Part shown: in pieces, positions 55,176-64,000 of the stretch | How positions within the stretch are numbered: the stretch's first letter is position 1 | Layout: each line of letters begins with the position of its first letter | Assembly (NCBI GenBank): GCA_018417955.1 | Contig: JACTVC010000004.1 | Location: 2,294,001-2,358,000 of the forward strand | DNA from: Laccaria trichodermophora | Taxonomy: Eukaryota > Basidiomycota > Agaricomycetes > Agaricales > Hydnangiaceae | DNA length: 64,000 nucleotides | Reading direction: 5' to 3' | Notes under the pieces: generated by a model | What the model was told of the DNA's origin: nothing | Databases searched by the model: none | The model's input: only the letters and a program-made list of their open reading frames with translations | Made by a program: the position numbers and the translations under genes

Positions 55176-57715
55176 TTACGAAGAGGGCAGGGCGGACGTC
55201 ACTGAATCTGCAAAGCTAACTGGCTCTGGGCGTGCAAGAGAACGACGAGGAAGGCAACAAGGGATGATGGGTGCACGACCAAAGTTGTCAAAGAAAGACT
55301 GGCAGTAGAAGCTCGTACACGCTTCTTCCAGTGCCTGAACATGCGCCTCTATCGGTAGGTGGCTAGCATCCTTAATTGAATCCAGGCAACCCTTCCATGG
55401 ACACATCAACCTCCCAAGCTCCACAAGATGACGGTTCCGTTCTTCCAGATCAAACGATGTCAAACCCAAGTCGCAATTGGGGATTTCGTTGATCATAAAA
55501 GATCCGAGCACATCACCCAACAAGGGAAATACCCTGAGAAGTTGCTCTGAGCGAGACCTCGCCGCTTCTGCATCTGTAACACCCCACCAGCCATGGTACA
55601 ATGTGTCGGCAAGGAGAGCATCTAGGCTCAAGAGTTCAATCCGGAAACTCATGTGGCAGAGTTCCCAGAGAATCTCCTGAGTGACCTCTGGCGTCAATGC
55701 CCGCTCAAGCTCCTGTGTTGTGCCCAACTGGATGGTTGTATCATAGAAGACCACCCAATCGATCAAGGTGTTTCCCAAGGGGATCTCCTCCAGGTACGAG
55801 TTCGATTTCTTGACATGTTTCTTTCGGGACGAGGCACCAACTTTTTTCTGTTTCCCTTTCGTGGCAGGCTGCGGAGGCAACGGTACGGTGGTGGTATCTT
55901 CAACATCCGCTGTATAATCGATGTCATCAGCATCCAAGAAGGGTATGATTCACAAGAGGAAATTCCGCCATTGCTGGGCAGTGATAGGTGGTGGTAGCTC
56001 GGTTGCCGTTGCCAGTGTGTAAGCATGATGAGCCCGGATAGCAAGCCAAGTAGCAGTGTACAAAGCCCGATTCTTGGAGTTCAAGAAAATCTCTGGTTTC
56101 AGGTATTTGTACCTGATGTTCACATCCCCTGGCTGACGTCTCAAATGACGACGATCGGTATCCAAGTTTCGTAAAGCGTTGGCCCACGTGGGAACGGGGA
56201 CAGGCATGAAAGGAGAGTTGACATCAGCCGCGTTCGCCTCAGCTATGCGAGGGCGCTTCGAAGGTCCTGGACCACCATGACGTGTTGGGTTGGGCATGAC
56301 CAGTGGGATGGATGGTACCGAGGAGCGTCGGGACAGCTGCTGAGAGGCCACAGAAAGCAGAACTGCCAGAATTCTCAATTACTACATATGTTAAGCTTAG
56401 AATGGTGAGACCCACCTTTCGAGGATGGTGCGGGTTGTTGTCCGACACTTCTGGAAGCTGAGGGTTGTTGTCCGACACTGCTGGATGGTAACAGGTAAGC
56501 TGAGAGAAAGGCAGAAATTAGTCTCCAAGGTTACATAGAAAGAAATACGAAAGAACCAACCAGATGGGCCAACTTTCCCCACGGACGACAACACGGATGC
56601 GGACAGCACAGGAATAGAATCTTCATTGAGGTATGTGAAGTGGGTTGCATCATTACAAGCTGAAAACTTACATTCGTCTCGAACTGCCCCAATACTAGCT
56701 TTCCCCTCAATAAAGTCTTGTCGACCGATTGCAGTGACATTTTGAAGGTCCATGATTGCACAGCCTATACGTTGGGTCCACCTGTAAAGTTCGGACGAGG
56801 GTGGACCAGTCGCCAGAACAGGGTATGGGTCTAAAGTGCCCTCATGATCCTTGAAATGCTCAAGAATGATCATCTTGCAATGTTGCTGGAAAGAAGGGAT
56901 GTTGACATTCATGGTGGGGAGGATTCGAAATGAGGGGCGGATCAGCCATACAGGGATCCCCATCGCCTGCAGTTGTTGAGCAACCTGAACCTTTTCCGTG
57001 AAAGCCCCCATCAGAGCCTGATTGGCATCGTACTTCACCATGCCATTGGGTCCAGGAAACAGACAAGGTTGATAGACGTCTACGAAATCGATCCACATGT
57101 GGATGTCAAGGACAGCCCTCTGGAATTCTGCTACGCCGAGTAGGATTTCTTTGTAAGTCATCCCAAACGATTGAAGCCTATCAAGGGCTTGACACATTGT
57201 GGTAACCAAAAGACCAGCAAGAGGGGAGCAGTCGCGTCCCTCTCATTTTGCGATTAAACCAACATACTTGTCATGAAGATCCTTGTACCCCTTCAGGAGT
57301 TCTGGCTTGAGTACGCGAATGGTGATGGAGAACGGTGAATTGGGAATCATGGGGCAATCAGCGAGGGTGGGTGTCCACCACAACATGTGGCGAGACTGAT
57401 TGCGTTGGGGGATGCAGCAGATGTACTCGAAACCTTGGACGTACATCTGGGGGTGGAGGGTGCGATCATCTAATCCAAAGCGGCCATCTGCCTTTGCTTG
57501 GATACGTCGAATGCCAATTGGAGCTGTCGGGATGTAACCCGCGTTCGGAGTAGTGATAACCCACCAGGAGGCGGGGTCGAGCTTGTCCGGATGTTCGATA
57601 AAAGTGTTGATCCCCGCCTCACTCCCAACCTCCCTCGTCCGAACCTTGCGATCGATAACATCCCAACAGTAGGCATCCGTTACGAGGAAATCCCGGTCCG
57701 AATCACATGTGTATT
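55176..57715 (-). pseudogene. Multi-copy Agaricomycete gene of unknown function, two TGA stops, 5' end lost
   Basis: From the 5' side the protein reads SDRDFLVTDAYCWDVIDRKV, PASWWVITTPNAGYIPTAPI, GFEYICCIPQRNQSRHMLWW, VLDIHMWIDFVDVYQPCLF, ANQALMGAFTEKVQVAQQLQ, MGIPVWLIRPSFRILPTMNV, then VPVPTWANALRNLD, ITAQQWRNFLL, EVTQEILWELCHMSFRIELL and the conserved end QSFFDNFGRAPIIPCCLP. Introns lie near 56580-56480 and 56405-56360. In-frame TGA codons at 57245-57243 and 55952-55950 would both be CGA. I recognise this as a large Agaricomycete family, often beside a divergent partner gene, but its function is unknown to me. The first exon is missing at the boundary of the foldback element. Confidence 0.65.
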
Positions 57716-57737
57716 CTTTGTAATAAGGTTTCGAATC

Positions 57738-59560
57738 CAGCCTATACAGCTACATTTAACCATCAAATGAGGTAGTTGCCCTTCAGTGTGATGGATCAGA
57801 GTGGGCTATTGCCCAGGTGGGCAGCCCACCATCACTGTGGCCTATAGTGGCTGTAGAGGCTTGCTGCTTGCGATGATGAGCTTAGGGTGTTTGTCACTGT
57901 TGGTGACGACGTCGGGGGTGGTTTTCAGGGTCCAGGGCGCATTTCCAAATAAGGAAATGTGCGCTTTTTCACATGTAAAATAGCAATAAAATCAGGAAAA
58001 ATTAGGGGTGGCACTCACTGTTGGGGGATGACGTTGGTGGTTGTTTTCAGGGTCCAGGGTGCATTTCCAAATATGGTAATATAGCTAAAAATAGCCACAA
58101 AATAACCAAAAAAATCAGAAAAAAATGGGGGTGGTGCTTGCTGTTGATGATGACATCTGGGGTTGTTTTCAGGGTCCAGGGTGCATTTCCAAATATGGTA
58201 ATATAGCTAAAAATAGCCACAAAATAACCAAAAAAATCAGAAAAAAATGGGGGTAGTGCTTGCTGTTGATGATGACATCTGGGGTTGTTTTCAGGGTCCA
58301 GGGTATATGTCCAAATATGGTAATATAGCCAAAAATGGCCAGAAAATAGCCAAAAAATCAGAAAAAAAGGGGGATGGTGCTCATTGCTGGTGATCATGTT
58401 GGGTAATGTTGTCAGGGTCCAGGGTCCAGTTCCAAATATGGTAATATATCCAAAAATAGCTAGAAAATAGCCAAAAAATTGGAAAAAGATATGAATGGTG
58501 CACAGAACATCAGGCACTGCCTTCAGGGTCCACTTCAGGGTCCATCCCAAAGAGGAAACATCACCTGGTTTGACCAAAAGTGAAGAAAATTAAGAGAAGA
58601 ATGTTGTTACCTATCAGGGTTCATGTAATGGGATGTTGGGATGATGGTCACATGACCAATTACCAAAAATGGTCAAAAAACCAAAGTTGTAGCCCTACAC
58701 TGTAGCTTCCCGAATCTGTTTGAATTATATTCTGAAGTGCTCCTGTTATGGAGATATGAGGTGAAGAAATTTCAAAAGCGTCGCGTTTTTTTTTGTTTTT
58801 TGTGTTTTTCTCCATGAAAACAAAACCAAACAACATGATTTCAGTATATTTAGAAAGCTAAAAGAAAGGGCTACAATTGTTGTATCGTGGGAAAAATGAC
58901 CAAAAAAGGAAGGTGCATGCCCTAGAAAAGAAATTGACACTGATAGACTATAAGGGTCTACCATAGACTACCAAAAAGTTGGACATAGACTACAAAAGTC
59001 GGACTTAGACTACAAGGTTTACTGATAGACTACAAAAGTTGGACTGAGACTACAAAGTTTACTGATACAGTACAAAAGACTACAAAAGTCGGACTTAGAC
59101 TACAAAGTTTACTGATAGGCTACAAAGTTAGGGTTAGGGTTAAAGCATATCCAGACTACAAAGTTTGTAGTGTCTGCTTTTCATCATTACAAAAGTTTGT
59201 AGTGTGCGCTTTTTCATCAGAAAAGTTTGTAGTGTCCGCTTTTTGAGACTACAAAAGTTTGTAGTGTGCGCTTTTTCATCAGAAAAGTTTGTAGTGTCCG
59301 CTTTTTGAGACTACAAAAGTTTGTAGTGTGCGCTTTTTCATTAGAAAAGTTTGTAGTGTCCGCTTTTTGAGACTACAAAAGTTTGTAGTGTCCGCTTTTT
59401 CATCAGAAAAGTTTGCAGTGTCTGCTTTTTGAGACTACAAGAGTTTGTAGTTGACATGTAGTTTATGGTGTCCTTGGCTCTGTCTAGGTTATGGGGATGA
59501 GGTTGAAGGATTAACATGATCTTATTTACATATTGCCAGTTCTGCTGCATTAGTTTGTGA
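57738..59560 (+). repeat. Left arm of the foldback element with internal arrays
   Basis: Positions about 57930-58480 hold five units of about 122 bp, each starting GGTCCAGGG and containing TTTCCAAATATGGTAATATA. Positions about 59150-59450 hold a unit of about 64 bp built from AAAAGTTTGTAGTGTCCGCT and TTTTGAGACTAC or TTTTTCATCAG. This arm has about two more of the latter units than the right arm. TTAGGGTTAGGGTT, a telomere-like motif, lies near 59130. Confidence 0.85.
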
Positions 59561-59959
59561 CATCATGCACAAGCTGTCTTTTACATTAGGAAAGGCTAAC
59601 CTGCTGTCCTATTTCAAAACACAATTATTATAAGTTCATGTGGGGGATATGGCTGAAGGATTGACATGACTTTACATATTGCTATTGCCACATCACCACT
59701 TTTTGACATTATGACCAAGTTGCCTTTCACATCAGGACAGGCTATTCTCTGCTTTCACACATGAATGGCCTCCTCTAGCTTGAAAGTGAACTTGGGCATG
59801 ATGTGAAAAAGTGATGATGTAGCAATTGCAATATGTGAGGTTAGGTCAATTCTTCAGCAATATCCACATGATCTTACAACTATGTTTTGAGATAGGACGG
59901 AACAGTAGCTATCAATATGAAGGCATAAAGTAGCCTTTCCTAATGTGAAAGACAGCTTG

Positions 59960-61667
59960 TGCATGATGTCAAAAACTGATGCAGCAGAACTGGCAATATG
60001 TAAATAAGATCATGTTAATCCTTCAACCTCATCCCCATAACCTAGACAGAGCCAAGGACACCATAAACTACATGTCAACTACAAACTCTTGTAGTCTCAA
60101 AAAGCAGACACTGCAAACTTTTCTGATGAAAAAGCGCACACTACAAACTTTTGTAGTCTCAAAAAGCGGACACTACAAACTTTTCTGATGAAAAAGCGCA
60201 CACTACAAACTTTTGTAATGATGAAAAGCAGACACTACAAACTTTGTAGTCTGGATATGCTTTAACCCTAACCCTAACTTTGTAGCCTATCAGTAAACTT
60301 TGTAGTCTAAGTCCGACTTTTGTAGTCTTTTGTACTGTATCAGTAAACTTTGTAGTCTCAGTCCAACTTTTGTAGTCTATCAGTAAACCTTGTAGTCTAA
60401 GTCCGACTTTTGTAGTCTATGTCCAACTTTTTGGTAGTCTATGGTAGACCCTTATAGTCTATCAGTGTCAATTTCTTTTCTAGGGCATGCACCTTCCTTT
60501 TTTGGTCATTTTTCCCACGATACAACAATTGTAGCCCTTTCTTTTAGCTTTCTAAATATACTGAAATCATGTTGTTTGGTTTTGTTTTCATGGAGAAAAA
60601 CACAAAAAACAAAAAAAAACGCGACGCTTTTGAAATTTCTTCACCTCATATCTCCATAACAGGAGCACTTCAGAATATAATTCAAACAGATTCGGGAAGC
60701 TACAGTGTAGGGCTACAACTTTGGTTTTTTGACCATTTTTGGTAATTGGTCATGTGACCATCATCCCAACATCCCATTACATGAACCCTGATAGGTAACA
60801 ACATTCTTCTCTTAATTTTCTTCACTTTTGGTCAAACCAGGTGATGTTTCCTCTTTGGGATGGACCCTGAAGTGGACCCTGAAGGCAGTGCCTGATGTTC
60901 TGTGCACCATTCATATCTTTTTCCAATTTTTTGGCTATTTTCTAGCTATTTTTGGATATATTACCATATTTGGAACTGGACCCTGGACCCTGACAACATT
61001 ACCCAACATGATCACCAGCAATGAGCACCATCCCCCTTTTTTTCTGATTTTTTGGCTATTTTCTGGCCATTTTTGGCTATATTACCATATTTGGACATAT
61101 ACCCTGGACCCTGAAAACAACCCCAGATGTCATCATCAACAGCAAGCACTACCCCCATTTTTTTCTGATTTTTTTGGTTATTTTGTGGCTATTTTTAGCT
61201 ATATTACCATATTTGGAAATGCACCCTGGACCCTGAAAACAACCCCAGATGTCATCATCAACAGCAAGCACCACCCCCATTTTTTTCTGATTTTTTTGGT
61301 TATTTTGTGGCTATTTTTAGCTATATTACCATATTTGGAAATGCACCCTGGACCCTGAAAACAACCACCAACGTCATCCCCCAACAGTGAGTGCCACCCC
61401 TAATTTTTCCTGATTTTATTGCTATTTTACATGTGAAAAAGCGCACATTTCCTTATTTGGAAATGCGCCCTGGACCCTGAAAACCACCCCCGACGTCGTC
61501 ACCAACAGTGACAAACACCCTAAGCTCATCATCGCAAGCAGCAAGCCTCTACAGCCACTATAGGCCACAGTGATGGTGGGCTGCCCACCTGGGCAATAGC
61601 CCACTCTGATCCATCACACTGAAGGGCAACTACCTCATTTGATGGTTAAATGTAGCTGTATAGGCTG
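59960..61667 (-). repeat. Right arm of the foldback element
   Basis: Reverse complement of the left arm. By eye I found no substitution in the outer blocks compared. The only clear difference is the smaller copy number of the AAAAGTTTGTAGTGT array (about 60090-60240). Confidence 0.85.
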
Positions 61668-61681
61668 AATCAGCATCCTGC

Positions 61682-63016
61682 ACAGATCCTTCTCAATAGC
61701 ACGACGAAACGACACACCTCTGCCCAAGTCAAGGCTGATAATGAGGCAGCAGCTGCCGTTGTTGCAGCTACCACCTCAGTTGCCGCGACCAAGGAAGCTG
61801 TGACGAAGGCTCAGATCGCCCAACTTGAGGACAGCATCCGTGTCGCGGATCGCGCAAGTGCCAGTCAGGCTATGCGTCCAGACCTTCACAAGTCGTCAGT
61901 TTCTACCAACCGCATATATAAATACCACCAATCCATGCTTACCCAAATCTAACTTCTGCCTATATTTGCAAGGTGACGACAGCACGAGTCGGGGACACAG
62001 TACCTACGCTGGTGGATGATTCAATGAAGATTCCAGTCATCTGCCAGAAAGGACTTACCTACCATGTTACATGTCCACCCTCAAGTGCGTCGATGAGGTC
62101 CAAAGAACCAGTGGAGGGGGATGCAGCCAACGAGGCCATTGATGTTGATGCAGACGGGGGCCTCTTAGATGGCATGACAAGCATCCCCCCCGAGTCGATG
62201 GTCGACAGTGAGAGCGATGGTTTGGGAGTTGGCGAGTGGGAAGACAAAGGAGAAGATGGTGAAGAATTCGTGATGGAACAGAACCAAACTGATGATGAAG
62301 AAGCTGTGCTGCCTTCTGTAAAAGGCAAACAGGTCGCAAAGGCCAAAAAGAACAAGGTAACATACCAGTTTGTGCGACATCCCCTCTGACACATCCTCTC
62401 CAGGCGCCACCTCATGGAACATTTCGACAAGACGTTCAGGAACTCCGCCAGAATCCAGCCATTGCTGGCACTGTCGTATCAACAAACAAACGCAAGGATG
62501 TTGCAACGGTTGAGGATGCACTGAGGTGAGTACACATTTTGCTGTAGCGACATTGTGTTGATATAGGGGACTGAACTAGCGTGAAGTGAGGAAAGAAAAC
62601 GGTTGGCGGCTTACTCCCCGGCTGGCAGAAGCAGGTAGGCTACCAGTCTGGTATGAAGAAACAAACCGCTCCTGCTCGAAACGTCAACAACGATCAACTT
62701 GACAACTGCGATTTGGGCGAGTTCGACCAGGAGGAGACCTCAGAGGGCCTGGCTGCTGTGCAAGCATCAAAACCGTCAATGGTCAAGGTTCAAGAGGGAC
62801 AGAAGGGGGTCGAACCAGTGAGTTAATCATCTTCTCCTTCTTTTCAAAGCTTTGATTTTATCACCCTTAGAAAATCAAGATTACTGAGAAGTCCGTCACC
62901 AACGTCGACGCCAGTGGACCCGGAGGTCGTGGCAAGCATGGCAAGTTCACCACCAGCTCACTTCCATTCCCTGGTGGTGCCTCGGGTGCAGCATATGTCG
63001 CAAAGTGGAAGAAGGT
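61682..63016 (+). pseudogene. Partner gene of the divergent pair, both ends lost
   Basis: Plus-strand exons read STTKRHTSAQVKADNEAAAA and AQLEDSIRVADRASASQAMR (a coiled region), then an acidic exon (PVEGDAANEAIDVDADGG to KGKQVAKAKKNK), APPHGTFRQDVQELRQNPAI, GKKTVGGLLPGWQKQ, a Glu/Ser-rich exon, and KIKITEKSVTNVDASGPGGR to LPFPGGASGAAYVAKWKK. Introns are GT-AG and short. No ATG is found at the 5' end, which abuts the foldback element. The frame breaks off at about 63017, where relatives continue for several hundred residues. Similar proteins lie head-to-head with relatives of the 55-57 kb gene in Agaricomycetes, as I recall. Function unknown. Confidence 0.6.
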
Positions 63017-64000
63017 TGCACTGATATGGATGAAACCATTTCACCCATATAAAATTCGATTTTAACGATTTTACCAATGAAAGGTCATCTCTAATAAATA
63101 CACTACATACAATTGCAATGGTACAAAGAGTCAATGCACATACCCGGCACAGTTGACTAAAAATGCAAATGCGTGGAATCTGAAAATAGGACAAAGGCTT
63201 TGGAACTGGCAGCAGTACGTGTCGTGACATTATACTTGGATCCTATCTAAGATTCACCTACCATGAAATAGAGCACAAAGAGGTTCTAGAGTAAACACCC
63301 AACGCAGGAAGAAGAATTGCATTACTACTCAAGGGTTTAGAAACACATAATGGATTTATTGTGAAAACTCGTGCTTATACAAGAAATACAGAAAAGACGA
63401 CATAGATGCCTAAACGGCATGTCTGAAACATTGAAAGACTAAATTATGCCTAGGCAGTAAATGTACGAAGACTTAGCATGGCTCACGGCCATTCAGAAAG
63501 TCATGTATGGCAGTTCCCACGTACGCATCAAAGACTGATGTGTCTGAACGTCACAAGTACAAACATAAGAAAAAGACACATTCTTTATATGAAATATAAT
63601 AAGAACCCCCTAACAATTAAGAAAGACATTTGAAAACACCTTCGGAGTGTCTCCCAGCCTCCGTAATGAAAAGACGAGCCAAGACAAGGCATTTTAATTA
63701 AAAACTCGGAAACAACGGAAGACCGAAGACTATTGGTAAACGCATATGCATGCGCATCAACGCATCAGGAAACGTTAATCATTTTGTGATGTCATCTGTC
63801 AAACCGGTAAACCGGGCCATAGAAAGAAACACGCGAGATCATGCCAAGCTAAGAATAGCTACGTCGGCTAACTCTGTGCACGCATCAAACACTGATGCGT
63901 TGGAAAATGAAAGACACAACACTACAAAAATCTGTAGTGTCCACCAAGATAGACTACAAAATATACTGCACGTTCATTAAATTTCGTATTTGTAATTCAG
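63017..64000. other. Unidentified AT-rich sequence ending the window
   Basis: This segment replaces the missing 3' part of the preceding gene, so it is probably the edge of another insertion. Similar blocks ACGCATCAAAGACTGATG (63522) and ACGCATCAAACACTGATG (63881) recur. At 63918-63965 the sequence ACTACAAAAATCTGTAGTGT followed by CCACC resembles the small repeat of the foldback element. No gene is seen. Confidence 0.35.

Larger units (their letters stand above)
57738..61667. mobile_element. 3.93 kb foldback element with about 1.8 kb near-identical inverted arms
   Basis: The ends are CAGCCTATACAGCTACATTT and its complement, with AATC outside both (57734-57737 and 61668-61671) as a candidate 4-bp target duplication. 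The arms carry matching arrays and identical mirrored frames (176, 72, 69, 61 and 60 codons in each arm). The inner about 400 bp form a more diverged palindrome centred near 59,760. There is no transposase or other gene. Size and organisation fit a foldback-type non-autonomous DNA element, as in FB or Galileo elements of animals; the superfamily is undetermined. Confidence 0.88.

Noticed and set aside
58047..61358. 176-codon frame present in both foldback arms as a gene
   Set aside because: It spans tandem 122-bp units and reads as low-complexity aromatic and Pro/His-rich repeats; the two copies are identical only because the arms are.

Overview
This window looks like a chromosomal segment from a mushroom-forming basidiomycete (Agaricomycetes). 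The evidence is many 48-60 bp GT-AG introns, several multi-copy protein families typical of that class, KDZ (Kyakuja-Dileera-Zisupton) transposases, a TET/JBP-like dioxygenase and an NB-ARC/TPR NLR-type gene. I saw no bacterial-style operons, rRNA genes or CRISPR arrays. Most of the 64 kb is nested transposable-element (TE) sequence of different ages; ordinary housekeeping genes are nearly absent. Exon boundaries were worked out by eye from splice signals and frame continuity and should be checked with RNA data.

Layout. 0-0.85 kb: TET/JBP-like 2OG-Fe(II) dioxygenase. 1.36-2.09 kb: MITE-like element. 2.9-5.6 kb: degenerate multi-copy hypothetical gene with two TGA stops. 6.5-8.16 kb and 18.63-19.07 kb: two halves of one old, transposase-like pseudogene. 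It is split by a 10.46 kb KDZ element (8166-18628) that has a 7-bp target duplication, mirrored 68-bp subterminal arrays and three genes that look intact: a 1106-aa CxC2-type transposase, a 243-aa protein with an RNase H1 hybrid-binding-like domain, and a 736-aa accessory protein. 19.1-19.7 kb: fragment of a HAM1-like gene. 21.1-22.6 kb: small LTR element with only a gag gene, inserted in an open reading frame. 23-30.8 kb: degenerate sequence with few recognisable features. 30.86-35.0 kb: Tc1/mariner-type element with 210-bp inverted repeats, a transposase broken by one stop codon and an intact 597-aa cargo gene. 35.4-36.3 and about 43.6-44.5 kb: two copies of one segment, one CpG-rich and one CpG-depleted, on either side of an intact 1219-aa NLR-like gene (38.55-42.44 kb) with 16 TPR repeats. 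44.8-45.5 kb: relic of another KDZ type. 42.8-50 kb: four tRNA-like SINE heads, two foldback MITEs and microsatellites. 51.5-55.0 kb: decayed CxC1-type KDZ transposase. 55.2-63.0 kb: a divergent pair of degenerate multi-copy genes pushed apart by a 3.93 kb foldback element with long, near-identical arms. The last 1 kb has no recognisable gene.

Two themes link the parts. First, remnants of three different KDZ types and a TET/JBP-like enzyme occur together, an association established for fungal genomes. Second, decay here is dominated by C-to-T change at CpG: most disabling stops are TGA where CGA would fit, the two LTRs differ by one T/C at a CpG, and the duplicated segment shows CpG loss in one copy. 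This is consistent with cytosine methylation followed by deamination, or a RIP-like process. The youngest-looking unit is the KDZ element, whose three genes read through without stops.
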